NCBI RefSeq assembly: GCF_024300625.1
Contig: NZ_CP101322.1
Span: forward strand, 2,059,992-2,123,991
Direction of reading: 5' to 3'
From: Halovivax gelatinilyticus
GTDB taxonomy: Archaea > Halobacteriota > Halobacteria > Halobacteriales > Natrialbaceae
Length of the DNA stretch: 64,000 nucleotides
Of the stretch, positions 1-9,322 are shown in pieces. Position numbers and translations under genes: made by a program. Position 1 is the stretch's first letter; each line of letters begins with the position of its first letter. The notes beneath the pieces are model-generated. The model saw nothing but the letters and a program-made list of their open reading frames with translations. It made no database searches and was not told the DNA's origin.

Positions 1-1088
1 CTGACGATCCACCGGGTGTTCCGGCAGCCTACTACGGCGACGTCGAGATCGACGGCGAACCGGCGCCGGTCGGAACGCACGTCGCCGCCGTCGTCGACGG
101 GGAAATCGTTGACGCCATCCACGTCGAAGAACCCGGCGTCTACGGTGGACCGGACCCGGGTGACGACAAGCTTGAGGTTCGTGCGGACGACGGCGACGAG
201 GTAACGTTTCAGGTCAACGGCAAACCCGTTGAAACCGTTCCCTGGGAATCGGCTTCGACCGAACGGGTCGATTTGAGCGGTGCGGATATCGGACAACCGT
301 TCGTCGAAGTCGACATCAACGACGATGAATCGACGACGACAATCCAACCGAACGAGAGCGCCACGATCGTGACGTCAGTTACGAACACCGGAGATGCGGC
401 CGCGTACGACGTCCCGATCGAATTCGTCGTCGACGGTGACGTTCGTGACGTTACAACGGTTTCGCTAGAAGAAGGCGAGACTGCACCCGTAACGTTTGCG
501 ATCGAACTCGTCGAGGAAGCTGACTACGAGGCGGTGGTGGCTTCGCCCGATGACTCGGACTCCACGACCATCACCGTCGACGAGGATGCGGACGAGACGC
601 CGCCACCAACACTCCCACCGGCACCGCCGGACCCGGGTGAACCGAACCTGCAAGTGACGAGTGTCGACGTGAGTCCGACCCAAATCGAGGTCGGTGATTC
701 GGTCGACGTCACCGCGGTGGTCGAGAACTTCGGCGACGCGGCCGGCTCGACGACCCTCTCACTCACTGTCGACGGCGAGGAAGTCGCGACCGAGTCGGTT
801 TCGCTCGAGGCGGACGAGGAGACGACGGTCGAGTTTACCAAGGCGTTCGACGAAGCCGGCGAGTACAACCTCGCAGTCGACGGCGTCGACGCCGGAACCG
901 TGACCGTCGAAACTGAAACGGAGCCACCGGACGACGATCCGCCGGATGACGATCCGCCGGACGATGATCCGAGAGACGACGAAGCCGATGATGATCCGGC
1001 TGATGACGACTCGATCTCCGGATTCGGCGTCGTCGCGGCTCTCGGCGCGCTGCTCGGGGCGCTCGCCGTTGCCGGACGTCGGCTGTAG
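1..1088 (+). CDS. CARDB-domain surface protein with PGF-CTERM-like tail (5' end outside window)
   Basis: The reading frame is open from base 3 to the stop at 1086-1088, so the gene starts before the window. The first visible part (AAYYGDVEIDGEPAPVGTH) is a small beta domain that also begins the mature protein encoded at 1326-2759 and occurs inside the protease at 22760-27238. Two CARDB-like beta-sandwich domains follow, split by a proline-rich linker (TPPPTLPPAPPDPGEPN). Then come a DDDPP repeat spacer and a C-terminal tail with SGFG, a hydrophobic helix and RR. In haloarchaea such tails are recognised by archaeosortase A for transfer to a membrane lipid; this copy has Ser where the motif normally has Pro. 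The product is probably an extracellular anchored protein. Whether a protease gene lies upstream, as for its paralogue, cannot be seen. Confidence 0.85.
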   Translation, partial: DDPPGVPAAYYGDVEIDGEPAPVGTHVAAVVDGEIVDAIHVEEPGVYGGPDPGDDKLEVRADDGDEVTFQVNGKPVETVPWESASTERVDLSGADIGQPFVEVDINDDESTTTIQPNESATIVTSVTNTGDAAAYDVPIEFVVDGDVRDVTTVSLEEGETAPVTFAIELVEEADYEAVVASPDDSDSTTITVDEDADETPPPTLPPAPPDPGEPNLQVTSVDVSPTQIEVGDSVDVTAVVENFGDAAGSTTLSLTVDGEEVATESVSLEADEETTVEFTKAFDEAGEYNLAVDGVDAGTVTVETETEPPDDDPPDDDPPDDDPRDDEADDDPADDDSISGFGVVAALGALLGALAVAGRRL

Positions 1089-1257
1089 TCGAAGCCACGA
1101 TTCCATTTTTCGCGACGTCGATAGAGCCATTCCGAGAAGCTGGTCCCCGGTCGTGACGGCGGTCGAGTGTGGGCGTTCACTATCCACCGATTGATCCAGC
1201 TTGGACCCGTTCGGACGTTCGACGTAGAACGGCCACGTGTGATGAAATTGAAACCGG

Positions 1258-1300
<43 letters not shown>

Positions 1301-1325
1301 AGAGGGGTTCTGTCGCGACGGCGAG

Positions 1326-2759
1326 TTATCCCCGGTGGCGCCAGAGTCGGACCAGCGCGAACGCGAACATCGAGACAATCGCGACGCCCAGCCCGAAGCC
1401 GGGGATGCCGTCGTCATCGTCGTCAGGCCGTTCGTAATCATCTCCTTCCTGGACGCTCACGGTCCCCGCATCGACCTCGCCGATCGTGACGTCGAACTCG
1501 CCGTCCGCGTCGATCGTGTGCGAGTAGCTGATCGTCTCGGTGGCGCCCGGATCGAGCGTGAGAGACACTTCGTCAATGACGGTCTCGTCGACGCGTATCT
1601 CGATGGTTTCCTCGACGGCGACGCCCGCCGGGTTCTCGACCGTGGCGGCGATCTCGACCGACTCGCCAGGTTCGATCGTCCGCGGATCGAGTTGGGTGTC
1701 CGTAATTTCGAGCGCGGGTTCGGATACCGAGAGCGTCTCGACTCGCTCGTCGGCGACGAACAACTCGTACTGGCCCGATTCGTCGAACGCGGTCTCGTAG
1801 GTGACGTTCGCCGTCTCGCCGGCGGTGAGTTCGACCGTCACGTTGTCGACGGGTTCGTCGTCCGCGTACAGGGGTATCTCGACCGTCTCGACGACGGTGC
1901 CGGTATTCTCGACGGTCGCCTCGACGGCCACCGCCTCTCCAGCGACGATCTCGCTCTCGTTAACGGCGGTGTCGACCACTTCGATCTCGGCGTCCGGCGG
2001 CGGTGGTGGCAGGCCGGGTGAGTCGTCCGGCGGATCGGCGTCTTCGTCGACCACGATCGTCACCTCGTCTGCGTGCTGTGGCGACCGAACGACCGCCTCG
2101 TACGCTCCTTCCGCGTCGAAGGAGGGAGCGAACGTCGTCGTCGATTCACCGGAAGGCAGTTCGAGGATCCGTTCTTCGGTGGGTTCGCCGTCGATATCGA
2201 GCGCGATGGGGACGGCTCCGGCGTCACCGGTGTTCTCGAGCGTCACCTCGACGATCGCTCCCTCGCCTGGGGGCACCGTCGTGACGGATGCGGCTTCATC
2301 GACCGTGACGTCGACGTCGGGGTGTGGAACGTCCCAGCCCTCGAGGTCGACCGCTTCGACGGATTCTGCCTCCCACTCGACCGGTGAGGGCGCCGAGTCG
2401 ACGGGTTCGCCGTTGACGAAGAACTCGACGACGGCACCGTCGTCTCCGTACTCGCCTTCGACGGAGAGCTTCTCGTCCGCCATGCCAGGGCCGCCGAACT
2501 GACCGGCCTCGGTCGTGACGATCGAGCCGCGCGTCTCGCCGTCGATCTTCGCCGTGACGAGCGTTCCCGGCGGGGCCGGTTCGCCGTCGATCGTGAGCTC
2601 GCCGTAGTAGGCGGCCGGCGGCGGTGGCGGTTGCTCGTCGGACGCCGCGACCGGCGCGCCGACGGCGACGACACTCAGCACGAGCAAGGCGACGACCACG
2701 ACCGTTCCGACGGCTGCGGCGGCGTCGCGGTGGCGCGATAACGAATCAATCGGGTACAT
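1326..2759 (-). CDS. CARDB-domain PGF-CTERM surface protein, partner of the adjacent protease
   Basis: A 477-residue secreted protein. I place the start at the ATG at 2759 (MYPIDSLSRHRD), because the longer frame to 2849 would overlap the upstream protease gene and only this start puts the signal helix (AVGTVVVVALLVLSVVAV) near the N terminus. After cleavage near APVAASDEQ come a proline stretch, the AAYYGELTIDGEPAPPGT beta domain, and three CARDB-like domains of roughly 100 residues. The C terminus is DDGIPGFGLGVAIV plus a hydrophobic helix and basic residues, a good PGF-CTERM signal. It starts 61 bp after the protease at 2821-8046, on the same strand, so the two are probably co-transcribed. 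The protease lacks a sorting tail, so this protein may supply the surface anchor; that is inference. Confidence 0.85.
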   Translation of the reverse strand: MYPIDSLSRHRDAAAAVGTVVVVALLVLSVVAVGAPVAASDEQPPPPPAAYYGELTIDGEPAPPGTLVTAKIDGETRGSIVTTEAGQFGGPGMADEKLSVEGEYGDDGAVVEFFVNGEPVDSAPSPVEWEAESVEAVDLEGWDVPHPDVDVTVDEAASVTTVPPGEGAIVEVTLENTGDAGAVPIALDIDGEPTEERILELPSGESTTTFAPSFDAEGAYEAVVRSPQHADEVTIVVDEDADPPDDSPGLPPPPPDAEIEVVDTAVNESEIVAGEAVAVEATVENTGTVVETVEIPLYADDEPVDNVTVELTAGETANVTYETAFDESGQYELFVADERVETLSVSEPALEITDTQLDPRTIEPGESVEIAATVENPAGVAVEETIEIRVDETVIDEVSLTLDPGATETISYSHTIDADGEFDVTIGEVDAGTVSVQEGDDYERPDDDDDGIPGFGLGVAIVSMFAFALVRLWRHRG

Positions 2760-2820
2760 GGGGATAGTGGATGTCGTTCGTATCGATAGTGGGGTGCGTT
2801 GTGTTGGGTTCGGAGTGGCG

Positions 2821-5800
2821 TTATCCTGCCAGCGTCGGCGCTGATACACGCACGGTCGGCGTCGGCTCGGTCGTCGAACCGGCGGAGACGATGGCGGCCT
2901 GTTCGATTGCCGTCTCGACGGCTTCGACGACGTCGTCCTCGTCTTCGAGGGTCGACTCGGCGAGCGTCGTTGTGAGTTCGCCGGCAGCGGCCTCCGCGAA
3001 CGCGTCCGTCTCGTTCGCGGGAACGTCCGCCGAAGCGTCCGCCGTTTCGCTCGCGATCGCCTCGACCAGCGCGCCGTGATACTCGTCTGGCGTCACGCCG
3101 ACCCCTTCGGCGATCAGGTGATCGACGGTCTCGTAGTAAGCCTCAGCCGATCCGTCCCCGGCTGACGGCTCGCCGTCGTCTCCGTCGTCCAGTCCGAGTT
3201 CGTTCGCGTACGCCGAGAGCGACGGGTTCTCGCCCAGGCGGGCCGGCAACTCGCCGTCGTCTTCGGCGAAGACGAAGTAGCCGGTGAACGCGCTCACGGT
3301 CGGGACGTCTTCGTCCGAGAGTGAGAACGTTCCGTCGATGACGTCGGCGTCGCCGGGTTCGTCGCTCGGGCCGGCGAAGTCGGGAGAGACGAGGGAGATG
3401 TCGCCGCTCGAGTGACCGAACGCGTCGTTCGCCGGCGCGTACGTCGGCGAGGACACGAAGTTCCAGCCCGTTTCGAGGTCGATCGATTCGGGCGACGGCG
3501 GCGTATCCGCGTCACTCTCGAAGTTCATCGTGATCGCTCCGTCGGTTTCGGCGACGACGAGGAGCGCTTCGAGGGCGTCGACGCTGTCGTTGCCGCCGAG
3601 TTGTTCCCACTCGTTTTCGGTCGCGTCGAAGCCGTAGATCACGCCCTCCGCGTCGGTGACCATCTCGTCGATCGTTCCGGATACGGGTCCGGGAATGCCG
3701 ACCGCGTGGGTCTGGCCGGCTTCGAGCTCGACGGCGGTTGCGACGCCGGACTGGTCGTAGTCGACGGTCGCGTCCGGAAGGAACGGATCGGCCGTCACGT
3801 CGCCGGCGGTGCTGACTCGCTCGCCCACCGACGGATCGTCAACCGGGCCGTGCGGACCGAAGTAGTTCAATCGAGCGTCGACCGGTCCCATTGCGCCGTC
3901 GTGAGCGTCATAGACTCCGACGTCCGTCTCCGAGAAGTCGTTTCCACGGATGTGGACCGGTTCGTCGGCCGCGTAGTCGAGTTCGCCGAGGACGCTCGTC
4001 TCGACGCCGATGTGGGTGTCGAACGCGTTGTCGACGACGGTTGCGTTCCACGTCGGATCGGCGTGGAGAGCCGGATTGAGGGTGAGATCGACGCCGACCT
4101 CGGAGTCGGTCACCTCGTTGTCGACGACGTACCCGACGCCGGCGGATTCCTGCTCGACGCCGATCTGTGCGCCGCTGATCTCGTTGTTCTCGACCGTCGC
4201 GGTCGCCACTTCGAGGAGGACGCCGGCGTCCTCGGGATCGACGATCGTGTTGTCGCGGACGATCGCGTCCTCGCTCAACTCGCCGAGTTCGATGCCGTTG
4301 TGGCCGGGTTCGGTGACGGTGACCTCCTCGATCAGGACGTCGTTCGACCGGTGGATGCGCACGCCGGCCCAGAACGGCTCTTCGACCTCGACGTTACGGA
4401 TTTCGACGCCGTGAGCCTGTCCGGTCGACGAACCGGCCCAGACGCCCTGGTAGGGTTCGACGATTCGCATGTTCTCGATCGTGACGTCCTCGACGGGTTC
4501 GTGCATCGAGTGACGGACGCCGACGCCGTTGTTGTACGTTTGGCCGCTCGTGTCGGTCGTAAAGCCGTCAATCGTGACGCCGTCTGCGCTCACTTCGATG
4601 ACGCCGGCTCGCGTGTGCGGCTCCCATCGTTCGTCCTGCTGTTCGATGACGGGTTCCGCGCCATCTGCGGCGCGGATCGTGACGTCGACGTTGTCGGCGG
4701 TGACCCAGATCGGATCGTAGGTGCCGTCCTCGACGACGACCTCGTCGCCGACGTGGACGGTGTCGACGACGTGTTGTAAGTCGTCGTCATCGGTCACGCG
4801 GATCTCGTCGCCCTCGTAGACGCTCGTCGGTCCGGTCGCGCCGGTGATCGTCTCGTTGCCGACCTCGTACGCGTGATCGAACGTGAGTTCGCCGAACGCG
4901 TCCGCACCGATGTCGGCGGACAGCTCGATCGACGAGCGGTTCTCGACGGTCGGTTCGAACGTCTCGCCGAGCTCGACGTCGTGCGTGCCCTCGTCGTCGA
5001 CGATGGCGATCGATATCTCCTCGGGATCGACGGTCGCGTGTTCGTTCAGACCGATCGTGACCGATTCGAGCGGATCGTCGGTCTCGGTCTCGTTCGTCGT
5101 CGGAACGGAGACCTCCATCTCGCCGGTCTGGCCGGGGTCTACCTTCCACGGCTGGTGGTCCTCGACGGACACGCCGTGGTCGTCCGCCGCCCAGTGGACG
5201 GCGTTGCCGAGGAGTTCGCTCCCCTCGTCTAGGATGATGCCCGTGTCCGTTTCGGCGAGGCCGCTCGCGATGACGGTGCGGCTCAGGTCGTCGACGCCGA
5301 GTCCGCCGACGTCACCGTACTCGCCGTGCATTCCGTCACCATCGATCGATCGAGGTTGGCAGCCCGCGAAGCTACACTGCTCGTTCGCAATGTGGGCCAG
5401 GTTGTCGGATCGGTAGTCCTCGATGAAGTTTAGAACCTCCTGCTCGCGGAACGGCACGTGTTCGTGATCGTCAGCCCAACCCCGGGCCTCCAGGTAGTCG
5501 GCCGTCTCGTTTCGAATTTCGACGTCCAGAATGTCGCTGTCCGTTTCTGAACCGTCGTAGGAGACGATCTGCGAGTTGTCGATCGGCATCGGCGTGTGCA
5601 GGCCGCGCGGATCGCCGGTCGCCTCGGACAGTTTCGTGATTCCGTTGGCGACCTGTCGCTGATCGAGGTACACGACCCCGACGTCGGATCGCTGGGTCTG
5701 TTCGACGAACTGGCGCATCGCGTCGGTCGACGGCTCGTCCTGGACGACGTAGACGTCGTACTCGTCGACGACTCCGATCACCGAGTTCGCGCCGCGGACG

Positions 5801-8046
5801 AGCTCCACCTCGTGATGGTCGTCGAGTTCGTCGTCGAGCCGGTCGACCAGCGCCGGACCGAGCTCGCGGTCGGATTCGTCGTCGTAGCCGTACTCGACGA
5901 TCGGGTCGGAGAGGACCGCTATCTCGAGGGCCTCCTCGACGTGTACGTCGGTCGGGCCGTGCGTTTCGGTCGCGTTCTCGCCGTAGAGACCGTCGAACTC
6001 GGCTTCGAGCGTAACGGCTCCGGCCGTCTCGTTGTTCACCTCCTCGCCCGGCTCCTCGGGCTCGACCGAGAGTTCGACTTCAGCCGGATAGTCAGAAAAT
6101 TCATCGTCGGTTCGGTCGTCGAACTCGAACGGTTCGCCGAACTCGAGTTCTTCCTCGCCGAACATCTCGTCGGTTTCGATCGAGAGCGTGACGTTTCCGT
6201 CGAAATCGCCGTCACGCTCGACGACGAGTGTGTCGGCGTGCCACGCGTCGTAGGTGATCTCGTAGTCCTCGCCGGGTTCGATCGCGTCCGGGGCGTCTTC
6301 GTCGACGACGACGCCGAGCGTTCGATCCATGCTGGCGTGGGCGGTCGCGAACTCGCCGTCGGCGACGTCCACGTCGATCGGTTCGTCTTCGTACCCGTCG
6401 ACGTCGACGGTCACTTCGTGGCTCCCCGGCGGCGTCTGAATCGCGTACGTGCCGAGGTCGTCCGTTTCAGTCGAGAGCTCGGTTCCGTCTTCGAGTTCGA
6501 CGGTGACCGTCGCGTCGGGGAATCGCGCTTCGTCGTCGGCGCGTTCGACCGTCCCCGTCACGCCCGTGTCGCCGCGTAGCGTCGCAACGGCGAGGTGGGC
6601 GTCGATGATCCCGTGTCCGTAGCGGACGTCCTGTTCGGGCGGAGCCTCGTCGGGTTTCCAGCTGGTCTCGACGAGGGCGTCTCGAACCTGATCGGTCGAG
6701 AGGTCGGTACTGGTCGCCGAGAGCATCAGGGCGGCCGCCCCGGTCACGTGGGGCGTCGCCATCGACGTTCCTGGAAGTTCCTGGTAGTCGCCGCCCGGAT
6801 AGGCGCTCAGCACGTCGTCACCGGGTGCGCTCAGGTCGGGAACGACGTATTCGTTGGGCCAGTCGTCGGGAGCGTCGCTCCCGAACTGAGCGGCAGAGAC
6901 CTCCATGCCGCTGGAGAAGTCCGTCACGCTCGCGTTCTCGTCGACCGCACCGACGCTCAGGGTGCTGTAGTAGTTCGCGGGCGAACCGCTGGTTCCTTCG
7001 CCCTCGTTCCCGGAGGAGGTGATCACCATCGTGTCGGTATCGATCGCTCGCTCGACCGGTTCGATGAGTTCGGGGTGCATCCCGTCCGCGCCGAGACTCA
7101 TGCTGATCAGATCCGCCTCTTCTTCGACGGCCCACTCGATCCCGGCCGCGATCTGGGCGAACGAGCCGCTTCCGTCGGCGCTGAGGACGGCGCCGTGCAT
7201 CAGGTCGGCGTCCGGGGCGACGCCGATGTGTTCGCCGCTCTCGTTGCCGCCGGCGACGGTTCCGCTGACGTGGGTTCCGTGACCTTGCGGATCCGCCGGC
7301 GTGTCACCCTCGACCTTCTCTCCTTCGGTCGTAAACCGGGCCCAGCCACCGGGATAGGTCGGATCGTTCGGATCGTCGGTGTATAGATCGAGGTCGGGAT
7401 GGGCGACGTCGATCCCGGTGTCGAGAACGGCGACGCGAACGCCTTCACCCTTCGTGTCGTAGTCCTCCCAGACGTCCTCGGCGTTCACCATGTCGACGCC
7501 GTAGGTCGTCTCGTCGTCACCGGCGGTCTCGAGGCTCGTCACCGCCCCGCCGTCGGTTTCGGCCTCGCTGGATTCGACCGGCATCGGCGCGTTCACCTCG
7601 AAGTTCTCGTGGAGCGCTTCGACGTGATCGAGCCTCGTTAGCTCCTCGATGGCCACCCGGTCGGTGTCCACCTCGAGGACCACGGCGTTCGCGATCCAGT
7701 ACGAGGCCTGGTGTTCGACACCGGCCCTTTCGTCGGCGAACGAGCGTACGTCGGCTTGCGTCTCCTCGGCGTGCCTCTGGAGCGCGTTCACCGGCTCGTC
7801 GCTCGAGGCGACGGTCATACTATCGGCGCCATCGAGTCGGACGACGACCGTTTCGGTTCCGTTGGCGTCGGAAAGTGCGTCACTCACCTCGACGTCCGTT
7901 TCCACCTGGTTCTCCCCGATCGTCGCGTGGGGGTCCTGTTCGGCTGGGTCGCTCGCAGCGATCGAACCGACTGCCACGCCGGCTACCCCGATCAATACCG
8001 CGAGGGTAACCGCCAGCAGGATCGATCGTCTCGAAGGCGATACCAT
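2821..8046 (-). CDS. Large secreted S8 (subtilisin-family) protease with right-handed beta-helix region
   Basis: A 1741-residue exported serine protease. A signal helix spans residues 8-31 and an I9-like prodomain roughly 45-155. The S8 catalytic domain spans about 180-480, with Asp209 (VAVLDTGID), His256 (GHGTHVSGT), oxyanion Asn347 (SSGNEG) and Ser428 (GTSMATPH). A CarboxypepD_reg-like Ig domain follows (about 485-570). A region resembling ThuA/class-I-amidotransferase-like folds comes next (about 730-1010; DVYVVQDEP). A parallel beta-helix (NosD/PbH1-type repeats such as GVEIRNVEVEEPFWAGVRI) spans about 1120-1440. The C-terminal region is a mixed beta part followed by an Ala/Glu-rich helical part. 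Unlike the proteases at 22760 and 27493 it has no CARDB domain and no PGF-CTERM tail; the next gene encodes both. An adhesion, glycan-binding or degradative role of the beta-helix is inference. Confidence 0.92.
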   Translation of the reverse strand: MVSPSRRSILLAVTLAVLIGVAGVAVGSIAASDPAEQDPHATIGENQVETDVEVSDALSDANGTETVVVRLDGADSMTVASSDEPVNALQRHAEETQADVRSFADERAGVEHQASYWIANAVVLEVDTDRVAIEELTRLDHVEALHENFEVNAPMPVESSEAETDGGAVTSLETAGDDETTYGVDMVNAEDVWEDYDTKGEGVRVAVLDTGIDVAHPDLDLYTDDPNDPTYPGGWARFTTEGEKVEGDTPADPQGHGTHVSGTVAGGNESGEHIGVAPDADLMHGAVLSADGSGSFAQIAAGIEWAVEEEADLISMSLGADGMHPELIEPVERAIDTDTMVITSSGNEGEGTSGSPANYYSTLSVGAVDENASVTDFSSGMEVSAAQFGSDAPDDWPNEYVVPDLSAPGDDVLSAYPGGDYQELPGTSMATPHVTGAAALMLSATSTDLSTDQVRDALVETSWKPDEAPPEQDVRYGHGIIDAHLAVATLRGDTGVTGTVERADDEARFPDATVTVELEDGTELSTETDDLGTYAIQTPPGSHEVTVDVDGYEDEPIDVDVADGEFATAHASMDRTLGVVVDEDAPDAIEPGEDYEITYDAWHADTLVVERDGDFDGNVTLSIETDEMFGEEELEFGEPFEFDDRTDDEFSDYPAEVELSVEPEEPGEEVNNETAGAVTLEAEFDGLYGENATETHGPTDVHVEEALEIAVLSDPIVEYGYDDESDRELGPALVDRLDDELDDHHEVELVRGANSVIGVVDEYDVYVVQDEPSTDAMRQFVEQTQRSDVGVVYLDQRQVANGITKLSEATGDPRGLHTPMPIDNSQIVSYDGSETDSDILDVEIRNETADYLEARGWADDHEHVPFREQEVLNFIEDYRSDNLAHIANEQCSFAGCQPRSIDGDGMHGEYGDVGGLGVDDLSRTVIASGLAETDTGIILDEGSELLGNAVHWAADDHGVSVEDHQPWKVDPGQTGEMEVSVPTTNETETDDPLESVTIGLNEHATVDPEEISIAIVDDEGTHDVELGETFEPTVENRSSIELSADIGADAFGELTFDHAYEVGNETITGATGPTSVYEGDEIRVTDDDDLQHVVDTVHVGDEVVVEDGTYDPIWVTADNVDVTIRAADGAEPVIEQQDERWEPHTRAGVIEVSADGVTIDGFTTDTSGQTYNNGVGVRHSMHEPVEDVTIENMRIVEPYQGVWAGSSTGQAHGVEIRNVEVEEPFWAGVRIHRSNDVLIEEVTVTEPGHNGIELGELSEDAIVRDNTIVDPEDAGVLLEVATATVENNEISGAQIGVEQESAGVGYVVDNEVTDSEVGVDLTLNPALHADPTWNATVVDNAFDTHIGVETSVLGELDYAADEPVHIRGNDFSETDVGVYDAHDGAMGPVDARLNYFGPHGPVDDPSVGERVSTAGDVTADPFLPDATVDYDQSGVATAVELEAGQTHAVGIPGPVSGTIDEMVTDAEGVIYGFDATENEWEQLGGNDSVDALEALLVVAETDGAITMNFESDADTPPSPESIDLETGWNFVSSPTYAPANDAFGHSSGDISLVSPDFAGPSDEPGDADVIDGTFSLSDEDVPTVSAFTGYFVFAEDDGELPARLGENPSLSAYANELGLDDGDDGEPSAGDGSAEAYYETVDHLIAEGVGVTPDEYHGALVEAIASETADASADVPANETDAFAEAAAGELTTTLAESTLEDEDDVVEAVETAIEQAAIVSAGSTTEPTPTVRVSAPTLAG

Positions 8047-8393
8047 AGTTCTCGAACAAACAATCCGACCCCTTGAACATTCTCTAAAGGGAGTTTTTGT
8101 TCAGAATGTAGCTAAATGGGTGTTTAGTAGAGATAGTTTTAGATAATGGATGACAGGTGGCGTCCGCTCCGCCAGTCGGGTTTCTCACCGAATTCGGCCG
8201 GCCTTGGGTACTGGGTACCTTTATCGGGATTGGTTAAACGCATTGGTGGTTTCTCATACGTTCGACCGTCGGTCACCCACCGGTGAGCACCGATTTAACT
8301 CTCCCCACTCTCACCGCCTGATACTTCTGACACGAGACTGCAGAAATAAACATCCATGCAGTTTATGCTACTGGAGCAATGTGTCACTGTTAC
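8047..8393. promoter_or_regulatory. Divergent promoter region (347 bp)
   Basis: This is the intergenic space between the protease (leftward) and the winged-helix regulator (rightward). It is AT-richer than its surroundings. The stretch GTTTATGC at 8361-8368 sits about 30 bases before the ATG at 8394, a TATA-like box for a leaderless transcript. On the leftward side AT-rich stretches at about 8080-8145 could serve the protease. I see no gene in it. Confidence 0.55.
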
Positions 8394-9302
8394 ATGCCCC
8401 CAGGCCCCTTAGATCCCCCCAATGGCGATCCGTCGGCGTCCAAGCCGCTCGCCTCAGCGGACGCCCTCTCGCTACTCGGGGACGAAACCCGTCTGAAAAC
8501 CCTCCTCGTTCTTCACGATCCGTCGACGTCCGTCCCGATGGATTTTTCGACCCTGTACGACCACGTCGACGCCGAATACTCGAGCGGGTTCAACTACCAC
8601 CTCGACAAACTGACTCCGCAGTTCGTCGCCAAGGACGACGACGGCTACCGACTCACGACCTTCGGTTCGCGCGTCGCCCGGGCCGTCGCGGCCGGCACCT
8701 TCACGAGCAACCGCGAGATCGATCGATTCGAACTCGAGGAAGCGTGTCTTTCGTGCGGCGAACGGTCGCTCTGGGCCTCCTACAGGGACGAGATGTTCGC
8801 CGTCGAGTGTGACGCCTGCGACGAACGGCTCATCTACATTCAACTCCCCCAGAACCTCGTCAACGAGCGCGAGGCCGACCAATTGATCGACGTCATCGAT
8901 CGATGGCTCCACCACTGGATGCGCATGAGCGTCTCGCTCGTCAGTCGCGGCATCTGTGAGTACTGCGGCGGTCCCGTCGACTCGTCCGTCGTCGATGACG
9001 TTCACCGCTACGACCGTCTGGACGTCCTCCTTCGCTTTCAGTGTCCGAACTGCGGCGAGGTCAAGCGGGCGACCGTCGGCGCCGTCGCCTCGCAGGATCC
9101 GGGCGTCAAAGAATTTCTGTACCAGCGCGGTGAAGCGCTCGACGATCGACGCTACTGGGAGATCGAACACTGGCTCTCCGATCGCCACCTCGAGATCGTC
9201 TCGACCGACCCGTGGCGATTTCGCGTCTCGTTTCACGCCGACGGCGATTCGTGTACGGCCACGGTCGACGACTCGCTCGACGTCGTCGACGTCTCTCGCT
9301 GA
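8394..9302 (+). CDS. ArsR-like winged-helix transcriptional regulator with C-terminal zinc-ribbon-like domain
   Basis: A protein of about 302 residues. The ATG at 8394 (MPPGPLDPPN) fits the TATA-like box at 8361; an in-frame ATG at 8379 is also possible. The N-terminal 100 residues form an ArsR-type winged helix (ALSLLGDETRLKTLLVLHD, then FNYHLDKL). The second half carries paired cysteines (CLSCGE, CDACDE, CEYCGG, CPNCGE), suggesting zinc-binding folds. Such proteins form a large haloarchaeal family (DUF7347/DUF7351-type, from memory). A paralogue lies at 19139-20083. It is divergent from the surface-protease gene, so control of that gene is possible but unproven. Confidence 0.85.
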   Translation: MPPGPLDPPNGDPSASKPLASADALSLLGDETRLKTLLVLHDPSTSVPMDFSTLYDHVDAEYSSGFNYHLDKLTPQFVAKDDDGYRLTTFGSRVARAVAAGTFTSNREIDRFELEEACLSCGERSLWASYRDEMFAVECDACDERLIYIQLPQNLVNEREADQLIDVIDRWLHHWMRMSVSLVSRGICEYCGGPVDSSVVDDVHRYDRLDVLLRFQCPNCGEVKRATVGAVASQDPGVKEFLYQRGEALDDRRYWEIEHWLSDRHLEIVSTDPWRFRVSFHADGDSCTATVDDSLDVVDVSR

Positions 9303-9322
9303 GCTGTTCGACACGTCCCACG

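Noticed and set aside
3412-7386. Several long plus-strand frames (up to 455 residues) inside the protease gene
   Set aside because: High-GC antisense shadows rich in Arg/Val/Asp with no motif; the minus-strand reading has a complete S8 triad and domain order.
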